NCBI RefSeq assembly: GCF_004054195.1
Contig: NZ_SBIW01000003.1
Span: 310,001 to 374,000, forward strand
Direction: 5' to 3'
Source: Mucilaginibacter gilvus
GTDB taxonomy: Bacteria; Bacteroidota; Bacteroidia; Sphingobacteriales; Sphingobacteriaceae
Length of the DNA: 64,000 bases
Of the stretch, positions 33,890 through 42,740 are shown one piece after another. A model generated the notes under the pieces. The model ran no database searches. It saw only the letters and a program-made list of their open reading frames with translations, and was not told the DNA's origin. Position 1 is the first letter of the stretch. Every line of letters starts with the position of its first letter. Both the position numbers and the translations under genes were made by a program.

Positions 33890-35446
33890 ATGATAAACTT
33901 CAACTTAAAAAAAATCTCTTTTATGCCCGCGCTGCTCTTGTTTGCAGCTTTGTTGTTGGTGTGCCAGAGCTGTAAAAAAAGCCGGTCGGACCTGGGCGCT
34001 CAACTCTACAAAAAAACCAAGAACAAGGTTTTTAAAGATGCCACCCCCGAGGGCCTTGCTGATGTATTTAAACAGGTTTTGGTGGATGAACGCAAAAACA
34101 TGACCAACCCAAACCTCATCACTGCTTATTACGAGCAAAACGATTATGACCCCGCCTTTGTTATGGATCATATTTTCAACGGTGATGTAGACCTTACCGC
34201 CAATTACTTCGAAAAAGTAAGCCAGCACGGGTTGGATCCAAAAATGTTCAACGCCGATAAAATAAAGGCGCTGGTTGATAAATTCCAGGATAAAAAAGCT
34301 ATCAAGAACATTAATGAGGCTTACCACGATATCGCCCTGCTGGAGATCACTACGGCAAATTCGCTCATAAATTATTCTAACGCTTTACAGTACGGTATTT
34401 TAAGCCCGCGTAAAATATACGAGCGCTACTTTACCGAAACTAAACGCCCTGATAGCGCAGGGATGGCCAAGGTATTTTACATTACTAACATGAAAGCTTA
34501 CCTGGATAGCATCCAGCCTAAAGACCCACAATATTTAGCCTTACAAAAAGCTTTAATCGATGGCAGCACAGCACCGGGTATGAGCAAAGAGGAAACCACT
34601 CGTTACCTCGTTGCTAACATGGAGCGCCTGCGTTGGAAGAACAAACCAAGCCAGGCCAAGTACGTGATCGTGAATATTCCTGATTACCGTTTAGATGTAA
34701 TGGAAAACGGCCAATCGGTGCTTAATATGAAGGTATGCGTAGGCGAGGGGCGTAATAAGGATAAACAAAATTCACTGGTAGATTATGACGAAAGCGATAA
34801 AATTGACCGTCCATTCAGCCGCGAAACCCCGCAGTTGAACAGTATGATCCACAGCGTACAGGTTAACCCGGTTTGGAATATACCTGAGAGCATAGCCAGT
34901 AAAGAAATAATGGTAGAAGCCGCTAAAGACCCGTACTACCTTGACAATAAGAATATTGATGCTTACGAGAATGGCAAGAAGATAGAAAATCCTGAAACTA
35001 TAGACTGGGCATCGGCTCCGAAAGATAAATTTGAGTTTAAACAACGCCCGGGCGATGACAACGCTTTAGGGAAGATCAAATTCCTTTTCAATAATAAAAG
35101 CAGCGTTTACCTGCACGATACCCCGGCTAAGGAGCCATTCAATTGGGCAATGCGCGCGGTTAGTCATGGCTGTGTACGTCTCGGCAACCCGCAAGGCCTG
35201 GCCGAACAATTATTTGGACAAGGTGCTACATTTGATAGAATTTCCAAAGCCATGGGTGAAGATAACCCGGAACCAACCACCATTGGTGTGCCCACCAAAA
35301 TGCCGGTGTACATTACCTATGTTACCTGTTGGGCAGATAGCAGCGGCATTATCCAGTTCCGCCCCGATGTTTATGGGTTAGATATTGTACTATACGGCCA
35401 TCTGCAAAAGTTTTTACCAACTACAGATCAGTTGGCGAAATTGTAG
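33890..35446 (+). CDS. L,D-transpeptidase (YkuD) with scaffold domain
   Basis: A 518-residue envelope enzyme with an N-terminal lipoprotein signal (LLLVCQSC). The N-terminal half has a helical scaffold or peptidoglycan-binding-like region, and the catalytic YkuD domain follows (about residues 260-470). The catalytic signature is AVSHGCVRLGNP. These enzymes form 3-3 cross-links in peptidoglycan or attach proteins to it, in the periplasm. The layout matches the large WcbB/YcbB-type L,D-transpeptidases. It converges on a shared terminator with another L,D-transpeptidase-like gene. Confidence 0.92.
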   Translation: MINFNLKKISFMPALLLFAALLLVCQSCKKSRSDLGAQLYKKTKNKVFKDATPEGLADVFKQVLVDERKNMTNPNLITAYYEQNDYDPAFVMDHIFNGDVDLTANYFEKVSQHGLDPKMFNADKIKALVDKFQDKKAIKNINEAYHDIALLEITTANSLINYSNALQYGILSPRKIYERYFTETKRPDSAGMAKVFYITNMKAYLDSIQPKDPQYLALQKALIDGSTAPGMSKEETTRYLVANMERLRWKNKPSQAKYVIVNIPDYRLDVMENGQSVLNMKVCVGEGRNKDKQNSLVDYDESDKIDRPFSRETPQLNSMIHSVQVNPVWNIPESIASKEIMVEAAKDPYYLDNKNIDAYENGKKIENPETIDWASAPKDKFEFKQRPGDDNALGKIKFLFNNKSSVYLHDTPAKEPFNWAMRAVSHGCVRLGNPQGLAEQLFGQGATFDRISKAMGEDNPEPTTIGVPTKMPVYITYVTCWADSSGIIQFRPDVYGLDIVLYGHLQKFLPTTDQLAKL

Positions 35447-35454
35447 ATAGGCGA

Positions 35455-35503
35455 CGTTAGATATTAGATTTGAGATAAGAATGAAAATCTAATCTATGAG
35501 ATC
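35455..35503. repeat. Short heptamer array after the L,D-transpeptidase gene
   Basis: Three heptamers of the form NNTTAGA (CGTTAGA, TATTAGA, TTTGAGA) begin at 35455, followed by an inverted copy (AATCTAATCTATGAGA). This is the shortest of the heptamer arrays in the window. Confidence 0.5.
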
Positions 35504-35516
35504 CTTATAAATAATA

Positions 35517-35546
35517 AAGCCCGGCATCAAAGATGATACCGGGCTT
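35517..35546. terminator. Shared bidirectional terminator
   Basis: AAGCCCGGCATC and GATACCGGGCTT form an inverted repeat between two convergent genes, with T-rich sequence after it on the plus strand and A-rich sequence before it. It should terminate transcription from both sides. Confidence 0.82.
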
Positions 35547-35570
35547 CTTATTTATAATTGATTAGTACTA

Positions 35571-36377
35571 TTAAAGGCTGGCAACACGGCTCGAATCTAC
35601 TGTCGCAGTATTGTTACCGGCAGGCATCAGGTAGTTTAAAGGAGCACTTTCATCCAAAAATTTAGATGTATAGTTGCTGCTGTTACCATTGATAAATAGC
35701 ATTGAATGTCCTTTAATGGTGTTGATAACCATGTCAGACACGGCAGGGCTTACTGCCGGGCAACCAAAGCTACGGCCTAAGCGGCCAATAGCGTTAATAG
35801 TACCCTGGCTCACATAGTCAGCGGCGTGTACAACAATACCACGTGTTAAAGCACCACTGTTGATGCCCTCGTCTAAGCCGTTAAGGCGTAACGAACGACC
35901 GTGTTTGCCAAAGTAAACATCATCGGTCAAGTAAAAACCAAGGCTGCTCTGGTGCGATTCGTTATTGTTTGAAAAAGCGGTAGCCATATCATTACCACTG
36001 CCTTGTCCGTGAGCAACAAGAGTGTTCAGCAACAGTGTTTTGTTAACCACGTCGATAATCCACATCCGTTTTTCGCGGCTCGACTTATTAAAATCGATCA
36101 CGGTTATAATATTGCTGTTTTTGGGCAGTTTGTTGGCCAGTTTCAGGTTTAAATAGCCGGTGATCGCTTTCTGAAAAACGGCAACATCCATACCCGATTG
36201 CTGCAGTTGCGCAGCTTGGTAAATATCGTTTACGTATTGCGCAAAATATTCTTTCGCACCTAACGTAACTGCCGATTTTACTTCAATATTTTTTAACGCG
36301 TTTGAAGGTTTCCAGCTGATAACAGTTGTAGAAATTAACAATAAAACGCAGATAGTCCACCAAAGATTCTTTTTCAT
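35571..36377 (-). CDS. Murein L,D-transpeptidase catalytic domain protein
   Basis: A 268-residue secreted protein with an N-terminal membrane/signal segment (residues 5-22). The catalytic domain (about 75-245) is of the YkuD_2 type (PF13645-like), with GIVVHAADYV and LGRSFGCPAVSP holding the His and Cys of the active site. It probably modifies peptidoglycan in the periplasm. It faces a YkuD-type L,D-transpeptidase gene across one terminator. Whether the two act together is inference. Confidence 0.87.
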   Translation of the reverse strand: MKKNLWWTICVLLLISTTVISWKPSNALKNIEVKSAVTLGAKEYFAQYVNDIYQAAQLQQSGMDVAVFQKAITGYLNLKLANKLPKNSNIITVIDFNKSSREKRMWIIDVVNKTLLLNTLVAHGQGSGNDMATAFSNNNESHQSSLGFYLTDDVYFGKHGRSLRLNGLDEGINSGALTRGIVVHAADYVSQGTINAIGRLGRSFGCPAVSPAVSDMVINTIKGHSMLFINGNSSNYTSKFLDESAPLNYLMPAGNNTATVDSSRVASL

Positions 36378-36568
36378 AATTTATACGGTTTAATCCAATA
36401 ATTTAATCAAGTCAGGGAACGCAGGAGCAGGGTTTGTTGGTTTACAAATTGTGATTTGTTAGAACAAATATACGCAATATAGGTAAAAATATTGTCATTG
36501 CAAAGCAATCGTATACTTTAAGGATAATTTGTTTCAAATTGGTTAATTCATGTCTTTTAATAAAAAAC

Positions 36569-36619
36569 AAAAAGCCCCATTCAATTCCATCTTAAATAAG
36601 GAATTGAATGAGGCTTTTT
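36569..36619 (-). terminator. Terminator of the nitroreductase gene
   Basis: AAAAAGCCCCATTCAATTCC and GGAATTGAATGAGGCTTTTT form a long inverted repeat with one mismatch and a 12-base loop, 27 bp after the nitroreductase stop on the minus strand. Confidence 0.8.
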
Positions 36620-36645
36620 ATACGTGGGAAGCCGGCGTTTTGTTG

Positions 36646-37224
36646 TTATTTATTCCAGGTGATCTTTTCTTCAATCGGAGTTTTGCGTACACCGGCAGGC
36701 TGGGTTTCGGTATAACCTAAATAGATAACCCCTAATACGCTGTCTTCTGCGCCCAAGCCAAAATGTTCTGCAAATGCAGGTTTTAAGGCCATGCCGCCTG
36801 TACTCCAAAATGCGCCGATGTTTAAGGCAGTAGCACCTAAAAGCATATTTTGCACCGCGCATGATGCTGCTATAACTTCTTCAAATTGCGGGATCTTTGG
36901 CAGGTCGCCACGTTTTTGGTAAGCGATTACCACGTGCGATGTGTTATTACCCTGGCTGCTTAAGTTAGCGAATGTGGTTGCGTTAAAAGTTTCTTCGGTA
37001 GTGCCGGCTTTGTAGATCTCGGCGTGCTGCGCGCAATATTTCAAAGGCTCTTCAAATACAATGAAACGCCAAGGCTCGGTTAAACCGTGCGTAGGTGCCC
37101 AGTCGGCCAGTTCCAAAATAGAGGCCACGTGGCCGTTTGGTATTTTATTACCGTTCATGGTAGACGGCTTGATGGTGCGGCGTGCCTTGATATTGTTGGC
37201 AATGGTTGCGAAAGTAGTTTCCAT
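36646..37224 (-). CDS. Nitroreductase-family protein
   Basis: A 192-residue FMN-dependent nitroreductase-like protein. The N-terminal RRTIKPS element and WAPTHGLTEPWRF are the usual FMN-contact regions, and GAFWSTGG near residue 140 closes the flavin site. The family reduces nitro compounds, quinones and similar substrates with NAD(P)H. Length is typical. It has its own terminator and appears monocistronic. Confidence 0.88.
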   Translation of the reverse strand: METTFATIANNIKARRTIKPSTMNGNKIPNGHVASILELADWAPTHGLTEPWRFIVFEEPLKYCAQHAEIYKAGTTEETFNATTFANLSSQGNNTSHVVIAYQKRGDLPKIPQFEEVIAASCAVQNMLLGATALNIGAFWSTGGMALKPAFAEHFGLGAEDSVLGVIYLGYTETQPAGVRKTPIEEKITWNK

Positions 37225-37400
37225 AGTATATTATTGTGCTGAGGCGCAAAAGTAGCAAAAATGGGCTTTGATTGGGCCAAAAAAGCCTTATAGAATTGTC
37301 AAATTTAAAAAGCCCTTAGAAGGGTAGCGGTAGCCGCAATTTAATGCGATAAAATTTTTACCTTTCGCCAATGCCGGTTACGGCCCGCACTACTGTATAT

Positions 37401-38624
37401 ATGAATAACTGGATAAAAAATTATAGCGGGATAATTTGGCTGCTTACCGGGATCCTCGTCGGCTCTGTAGTGGGCGTTGTACTTGGCAAAAATGCGGAAG
37501 TATTAAAACCCATCGGCGATATTTTTCTTAACCTGCTGTTTGTAGCGGTTATCCCGCTGGTTTTCTTCGCTATTGCTTCGGCTATAGCCAACCTGCAGGG
37601 CACGCAAAAGCTAAGCCGAATTATGGGTGTAATGACCGCGGTTTTTCTGGGAACTGTATTGGTGGCCGCTATATTAACCATTATCGCCTTATGGATCCTG
37701 CCGATTGGCAACAGCATGGGTGCAGCATCAGTGGATATATCAGGCGAAGCCGGCAAAAAATTCACCGGCGATTCTGTTGTGCAGTTATTTACCACCAGCG
37801 AATTCTTCAACCTCTTATCGCGCAAGAACATGCTGGCCATGATCATCTTTGCCATATTAGTGGGCTTCGGCGCATTACGGTCGGGCGATAAAGGTAAAGC
37901 GTTTGCCGGTTTCTTAAATTCCGGTAACGAGGTTTTCAAACAAGTGTTCATCATTATAATGAAAGCCGGCCCGGTTGGCCTGGGCGCATACTTTGCTTAC
38001 CAGGTGGCTGTTTTCGGGCCGAGCTTATTTGGTACTTATGCCCATGTTTTAGGGATCGGTTACGGGGTTAGCCTGTTTTTATACGCTGTGTTTTATTCGC
38101 TATACGCTTTTGTAGCAGGCGGTGTCAGCGGTATCAGGCGGTACTGGCGTAATAATATTATCCCATCTGCCACTGCTGTTGCAACCTGCAGCAGTATTGC
38201 TACCATCCCTGCAAATTTAGATGCGGCCAAGAAAATGGGCGTGAGCAACGTAATAGCCGGTATCACAATCCCATTGGGTGGCACATTGCATAAAGATGGT
38301 TCCAGTATTTCCTCTATATTAAAAATGGCGGTTGTTTTCGCCATGTTCGGCAAAGGCTTTGATAGCCCTGGGGTAATTGTGCTGGCATTAGGGATGACAG
38401 TTTTGGTAAGCATTGTAGAAGGTGGTATCCCCAACGGTGGCTACATTGGCGAACTGCTTTTTATATCAGCCTATGGTTTCCCGCCGGAGGCATTACCACC
38501 TGCCATCATCATCGGCACGTTGATAGACCCTGTGGCAACCTTATTGAACGCTACCGGCGATACCATAGCCGCTATGATGATAACCCGGTTTGCGGAAGGT
38601 AAATTGGTGGCCGAAGAGGGGTAA
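37401..38624 (+). CDS. Dicarboxylate/amino acid:cation symporter
   Basis: A 407-residue transporter of the DAACS (SLC1-like) family with eight helices and two re-entrant loops. Signature regions are the serine-rich ATCSSIATIPANLDAAKKMG, the PLGGTLHKDGSSISS stretch that corresponds to the sodium-binding motif, and VEGGIPNGGYIGELL. It imports dicarboxylates such as C4 acids, or glutamate/aspartate, driven by H+ or Na+. The ATG at 37401 is chosen over an upstream ATG at 37371 because the family begins near the first helix. Single-gene unit. Confidence 0.9.
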   Translation: MNNWIKNYSGIIWLLTGILVGSVVGVVLGKNAEVLKPIGDIFLNLLFVAVIPLVFFAIASAIANLQGTQKLSRIMGVMTAVFLGTVLVAAILTIIALWILPIGNSMGAASVDISGEAGKKFTGDSVVQLFTTSEFFNLLSRKNMLAMIIFAILVGFGALRSGDKGKAFAGFLNSGNEVFKQVFIIIMKAGPVGLGAYFAYQVAVFGPSLFGTYAHVLGIGYGVSLFLYAVFYSLYAFVAGGVSGIRRYWRNNIIPSATAVATCSSIATIPANLDAAKKMGVSNVIAGITIPLGGTLHKDGSSISSILKMAVVFAMFGKGFDSPGVIVLALGMTVLVSIVEGGIPNGGYIGELLFISAYGFPPEALPPAIIIGTLIDPVATLLNATGDTIAAMMITRFAEGKLVAEEG

Positions 38625-38635
38625 ACGCTAAGCGA

Positions 38636-39529
38636 TTAAACTTCCCCCTTCTTATATTCCCGTTGCATCACCCTCGCCGTTTGTGTACTTCCATCATGGC
38701 TCCAGCCCGGTGGGTTAACAAAATACAAAAGCTTATTCTTTAACCCCGGCGCATGTTTTACATCATGCAAAAGGGCTTTCCATTCGTGGAAGAGGATGTT
38801 TACCGGTCCGAGATCTTCGGGTTGATGGGTGAGGCCGTATTTTACGGGTTCGGCAAGGTCTTCATCATGGAAGGTGCCGAAAAGCCTGTCCCAAATGATA
38901 AACATCATCCCCATGTTTTTATCAAGGTAGGGGATGTTGCTTGCATGATGCACCCGGTGATGCGCAGGCGTTACAAAAATATAGCCGTACCATTTGGGCA
39001 GCGGTATTTGGTATTGCGTATGCACCAGGTTGCCGTATAATTGGGTAAGCAGGTAGGCGTATAAAATATCCACCGCGCTAAAGCCAAACAGCGCCAGCGG
39101 CATATAAAAGAAAGTGCGGTACAACGGTTCGAACACGGTGGAACGGAAACCCGTACTAAAATTAAAATGCTCCGAGGAATGGTGGGTTATGTGCATAGCC
39201 CAAAACAGCCGACAATAATGCCCGGTATAGTGCAGCACCCAGTACAAAAAATCCTGCGCTACTATCAGCACAAACCAATATACAAACAGGTTATTGATCT
39301 GAACGAACTTGAACTGGTAAGCATAGTTCAGCAGAAAGAAAGCCATGCCGTTTACCAGCAGGTTCATGAAAAAAGCAAGCGTAGTAAGGTATAGGTTGGT
39401 GAGCGTGTCCCTCTTTTCGTAGTAATGCCGGTTTTCGCGATAGCTAAACCACATCTCGGTTAAAGTAAGGACCACCAGCAAGCCTACCAGTATCGCTACA
39501 GTTTCGTTTCGGGCATTTAAAGGGGGCAT
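38636..39529 (-). CDS. Sterol desaturase/fatty acid hydroxylase-family protein
   Basis: A 297-residue integral membrane di-iron protein. Histidine motifs are HYTGH, HITHHSSEH and HRVHHASN, the hallmark of the sterol desaturase/fatty acid hydroxylase superfamily. Four to five hydrophobic helices surround them. In Bacteroidetes relatives act on lipids or carotenoids; the substrate here is unknown. It starts four bases after the aroB stop on the same strand and is therefore co-transcribed with aroB and the S4 protein. Confidence 0.87.
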   Translation of the reverse strand: MPPLNARNETVAILVGLLVVLTLTEMWFSYRENRHYYEKRDTLTNLYLTTLAFFMNLLVNGMAFFLLNYAYQFKFVQINNLFVYWFVLIVAQDFLYWVLHYTGHYCRLFWAMHITHHSSEHFNFSTGFRSTVFEPLYRTFFYMPLALFGFSAVDILYAYLLTQLYGNLVHTQYQIPLPKWYGYIFVTPAHHRVHHASNIPYLDKNMGMMFIIWDRLFGTFHDEDLAEPVKYGLTHQPEDLGPVNILFHEWKALLHDVKHAPGLKNKLLYFVNPPGWSHDGSTQTARVMQREYKKGEV

Positions 39530-39533
39530 TTTT

Positions 39534-40592
39534 CTATAAAGTAGTGTAATATCTCAAACTGTCGCAAAGTTCTTGCTCCGTGCAGATATTATCAATACTG
39601 TATTGCCCAATGCTTGTCAGCAGGGTGCAATTTATTTGGCCGTTTTGATTTTTCTTATCGTTCTGCATGAGTTGGAACAATGCAGGATAACAATCATCGG
39701 CGATAGAATGTTTAGGATAAAGTTTACCAAATACTTCAGCTATCTCCGCCAGTTGCTCATCAGGCAGGCAAACTTTTTTATTGGATAACCAGGCCTCGCA
39801 TACCATACCAACGGCAATGGCTTCGCCATGGGTGAGCGGGTTGCTATCGTTCAGCATAGAGTAAGTTTCCACGGCGTGGCCAACGGTGTGCCCAAAATTC
39901 AAAGCCTTGCGGATGCCTTTTTCGTGCGGATCCTCAATTACCACCTCGTTTTTGATCTCTACAGAACGGTGTACCAGTTCGATGGCTGGCAGGCTCAGGT
40001 CGCTGGTTTTTAGTTTATCCCAGTAAGCGGCATCGCAGATCAAGCCGTGTTTCAACATTTCGGCAAGGCCGGAAAGGATCTGGCGTTCGGGCAGGGTTTT
40101 AAAGAAATCCGCCACCATAAATACCGCTTTTGGCTGTGTAAAAGTGCCGATAATGTTTTTAATGCTATCCAAATCTACACCGGTTTTCCCCCCAACAGAA
40201 GCATCTACCTGCGAAAGCAGGGTAGTAGGCACCTGCACAAAATCGATGCCGCGCTTGTAGGTAGAGGCCACAAAGCCACCAAGATCGGTAACTACGCCGC
40301 CGCCAAGGTTTATCATCAGGGCCTTACGGTCGGCACCAAAATCTATCAGCATTTTCCAAACGCCTATGCAAAAATCAAGGTTCTTGCTTTCCTCGCCCGC
40401 GTTTATTTCAATGATATCGAAATTATCCGCTTCGGCAAGGTATTGCTGTAACAGGGGCAGGCAGTGCACCGCGGTGTTCTCGTCGGTTAAAACAAAACTG
40501 CGTGAGTATTTGCCTTCTTTTATAAAATTAACCAGTTGGGTTAAACTGTCTTCGAAAAATATCTGGTAGCCGTCGCTTTGTATCGTATCCAT
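39534..40592 (-). CDS. aroB: 3-dehydroquinate synthase
   Basis: A 352-residue enzyme that cyclises DAHP to 3-dehydroquinate, the second step of the shikimate pathway. Family motifs: GGGVVTDLGGFVASTYKRG (NAD and substrate binding), VGGKTGVDL, and the metal-site histidines in LKHGLICD, GHTVGHAVE and LTHGEAIAVG. It lies one base downstream of the S4-domain gene and four bases upstream of the sterol desaturase gene. It is about 11 kb from the other aromatic genes and on the opposite strand. Confidence 0.95.
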   Translation of the reverse strand: MDTIQSDGYQIFFEDSLTQLVNFIKEGKYSRSFVLTDENTAVHCLPLLQQYLAEADNFDIIEINAGEESKNLDFCIGVWKMLIDFGADRKALMINLGGGVVTDLGGFVASTYKRGIDFVQVPTTLLSQVDASVGGKTGVDLDSIKNIIGTFTQPKAVFMVADFFKTLPERQILSGLAEMLKHGLICDAAYWDKLKTSDLSLPAIELVHRSVEIKNEVVIEDPHEKGIRKALNFGHTVGHAVETYSMLNDSNPLTHGEAIAVGMVCEAWLSNKKVCLPDEQLAEIAEVFGKLYPKHSIADDCYPALFQLMQNDKKNQNGQINCTLLTSIGQYSIDNICTEQELCDSLRYYTTL

Positions 40593-40593
40593 A

Positions 40594-40800
40594 TTATATC
40601 ACCTTGATCTGCTGACCTCTGAATTCAACCAAATCGCCGGGTTTAACTTTCAGGCGTTTGCGGTAATCTATGGCGCCGTTATAGCTTACTTCGCCATATT
40701 GCACAGCTATTTGGGCCTCGCCGCCGGTTTGTACCAGGCCGGCCGCCTTTAGCAGTTGTATCATGGGGATATAGTCGCCGATTACCTTAAATTCAATCAT
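40594..40800 (-). CDS. Small S4-domain RNA-binding protein
   Basis: A 68-residue protein consisting of one S4-like RNA-binding fold (MIQLLKAAGLVQTGGEAQ and VSYNGAIDYRKRLKVKPGD). The ATG at 40800 is chosen because the fold starts there; an upstream in-frame ATG at 40857 would add an untypical leader. Homologues are of the YaaA/YbcJ type. It is the first gene of a tight operon with aroB and a sterol desaturase-like gene. Confidence 0.8.
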   Translation of the reverse strand: MIEFKVIGDYIPMIQLLKAAGLVQTGGEAQIAVQYGEVSYNGAIDYRKRLKVKPGDLVEFRGQQIKVI

Positions 40801-40859
40801 GGGTGGCAAAAATAAACTATTCGTGCAATAATGGGTTATCATTTTATAATTTTGCATTT

Positions 40860-40971
40860 TAGTTCATAGATCATAGTTGATAGTTCATAGCGCTTTTGGG
40901 TTTGCGATTGTAGCGGCCCTGTCCCACTAAACTTCTGCCATGAACCATGAACCATCAACCATGAACTATAG
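40860..40971. repeat. Inverted heptamer arrays before proline dehydrogenase
   Basis: Left array of four heptamers (TAGTTCA, TAGATCA, TAGTTGA, TAGTTCA; 40860-40887). A 52-bp middle follows, then the complementary array ATGAACC, ATGAACC, ATCAACC, ATGAACT (40940-40967). The right array ends directly at the ATG of the next gene. It can fold into a long imperfect hairpin. Confidence 0.8.
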
Positions 40972-42144
40972 ATGAATAACAAACTTTCCTTCGAAAATAC
41001 CGAGATCGCTTTTAAACACTCCACTAATACCGACCTTAGCCGTGCCTACTGGCTGTTTAAGGTTATCAACGTGAACTTTTTGGTGAAGATAGGCCCGCCC
41101 ATCACCAACTTTTTTATGAAGATTGGCCTGCCGATCAAAAGCATCATCAAAGCCACCATATTCAAGCATTTTTGCGGCGGCGAAACCATTGAGGAATGCA
41201 ACAAAACCATCAAAAACCTGGCTGATGGCGGTGTGGGTACCATCCTCGATTATTCGATAGAAGGGGAGGATGATGAGTCTGTTTTTGATAACACCCGCGA
41301 TGAGATCATCCGCACTATCGTTCGCGCATCTAAAGATAAGGCTATCCCGCTTACTGTATTTAAAGTTACAGGCGTGGGCCGCTTTTCTTTGTTGGAGAAA
41401 CTGGACGAGAACCTGAAGCTGAACATGGACGAGCAGATAGAATGGCAAAAAGTTCAGGACCGTGTGCTGGAGATCTGCGAAATGGCACATAGCGAAGGCG
41501 TGCCTGTGATGATAGATGCCGAAGAAAGCTGGATCCAAAAAACCATAGACCACCTGGCTATTAACATGATGCGCTTTTTTAATAAAGAACAGGCCATTAT
41601 TTACAATACCTACCAAATGTACCGCCACGATAAGCTGGCTTCCATTATTACCGATTTTACCGTTGCCGAGGATGAAGGCTTTATATTAGGCGCCAAAATA
41701 GTGCGCGGCGCTTATATGGAAAAGGAACGTAAACGTGCAGAAGAACGCAGCTATCCGTCACCCATACAGCCGGATAAAGCCGCTACCGACCGCGATTACA
41801 ACGACGCGCTTGTTTTTTGTGCCGACCATGTAGATAAGATAGCCATTGTAGCCGGTACGCATAACGAAGATAGCTGCCGCCTGCTTGCCGACCTGCTCGA
41901 CGAGAAGAAAATAGCCCACAATAACCCCCACGTATATTTTTCTCAACTGCTGGGCATGAGCGATAACCTGAGCTTCAACCTGGCCGATGGTAGTTACAAC
42001 GTAGCCAAATACGTGCCTTACGGACCAATAAAGGCCGTACTGCCATACTTATTCCGCCGGGCGCAGGAAAACACCGCTATTGCCGGGCAAATGAGCCGCG
42101 AGCTGAGTTTGATTGTTAAGGAGAAGAAGAGAAGAAACTCGTAA
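40972..42144 (+). CDS. Proline dehydrogenase
   Basis: A 390-residue single-function proline dehydrogenase, an FAD enzyme that oxidises proline to pyrroline-5-carboxylate. The barrel runs through most of the protein; the C-terminal part carries the substrate-site motifs LVRGAYMEKE-like (here KIVRGAYMEKERK), and YVPYGPIKAVLPYLFRRAQEN. This is the PRODH form typical of Bacteroidetes rather than the long PutA fusion. Its start codon touches the heptamer array upstream, so no separate ribosome-binding site is evident. Confidence 0.9.
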   Translation: MNNKLSFENTEIAFKHSTNTDLSRAYWLFKVINVNFLVKIGPPITNFFMKIGLPIKSIIKATIFKHFCGGETIEECNKTIKNLADGGVGTILDYSIEGEDDESVFDNTRDEIIRTIVRASKDKAIPLTVFKVTGVGRFSLLEKLDENLKLNMDEQIEWQKVQDRVLEICEMAHSEGVPVMIDAEESWIQKTIDHLAINMMRFFNKEQAIIYNTYQMYRHDKLASIITDFTVAEDEGFILGAKIVRGAYMEKERKRAEERSYPSPIQPDKAATDRDYNDALVFCADHVDKIAIVAGTHNEDSCRLLADLLDEKKIAHNNPHVYFSQLLGMSDNLSFNLADGSYNVAKYVPYGPIKAVLPYLFRRAQENTAIAGQMSRELSLIVKEKKRRNS

Positions 42145-42146
42145 AA

Positions 42147-42253
42147 ATTTCGGAATTCGGATGTTGGAATTCGGATTTATTTGGAGCAGGATTTAACGGA
42201 GATTCATTTTGAACGTGTTACAAATCCTAAATCCCCAATCCGACATCCGAAAT
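42147..42253. repeat. Inverted heptamer arrays after proline dehydrogenase
   Basis: ATTTCGG, AATTCGG, ATGTTGG and AATTCGG (42147-42174) are followed about 47 bases later by AAATCCT, AAATCCC, CAATCCG and ACATCCG (42222-42249), which is the inverted form. It lies between convergent genes and may act as a terminator. Confidence 0.78.
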
Positions 42254-42258
42254 CAAAA

Positions 42259-42735
42259 CTACTCCCTTACCACATCCGTATCCACCGGGATATAGCCCAG
42301 TTGACGGCTCATATTCATTACCTGTCCTTTGTGGTGAAATTCATGCGTTATGGCATGTGTGAAAATTTCAAATGGTGACCGGGTAAGCTGGCTGCCATCG
42401 GGCCGGGTAATAAGAATTTGCTGGCCCAGTGAATCGGTAAAATGATGCAGAAAATCATTCATCACAAGGTCTACCTGCCCGTATGCGTTGCGCACAGCGG
42501 TCAGGTTCTGATGCTCCTCGTTTTTAAAATACGGGCGCTGTTGCTGCATAATAGATTTTGATAACCAAAACAGGTAGCAGTTGGCCACATGCATCAACTG
42601 GGTTATCATACTTTCGTTGTTGAAGGTTGCGAGCGGCCTAAGCAGGTCTTCCGTTTTTACCGTTTCGCAATAATCAAACAAAGCCGTACGGGCAGAGAGT
42701 ACTAACTGGTATTGGTGCAGCAGGGTGGTGTACAT
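42259..42735 (-). CDS. DinB-family protein
   Basis: A 158-residue four-helix DinB/YfiT-superfamily protein. Histidines in LMHVANCYLF and AITHEFHHKGQVMNM are the likely metal ligands. The second of two DinB-like genes in the window (the other is at 32249). It starts five bases after the HAD phosphatase stop and is co-transcribed with it. Substrate unknown. Confidence 0.85.
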   Translation of the reverse strand: MYTTLLHQYQLVLSARTALFDYCETVKTEDLLRPLATFNNESMITQLMHVANCYLFWLSKSIMQQQRPYFKNEEHQNLTAVRNAYGQVDLVMNDFLHHFTDSLGQQILITRPDGSQLTRSPFEIFTHAITHEFHHKGQVMNMSRQLGYIPVDTDVVRE

Positions 42736-42740
42736 GGGTG

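Noticed and set aside
40860..42253. CRISPR array reading of the repeated words
   Set aside because: The units are 7 bp, degenerate and contiguous without spacers, with inverted partners; no cas gene is near.
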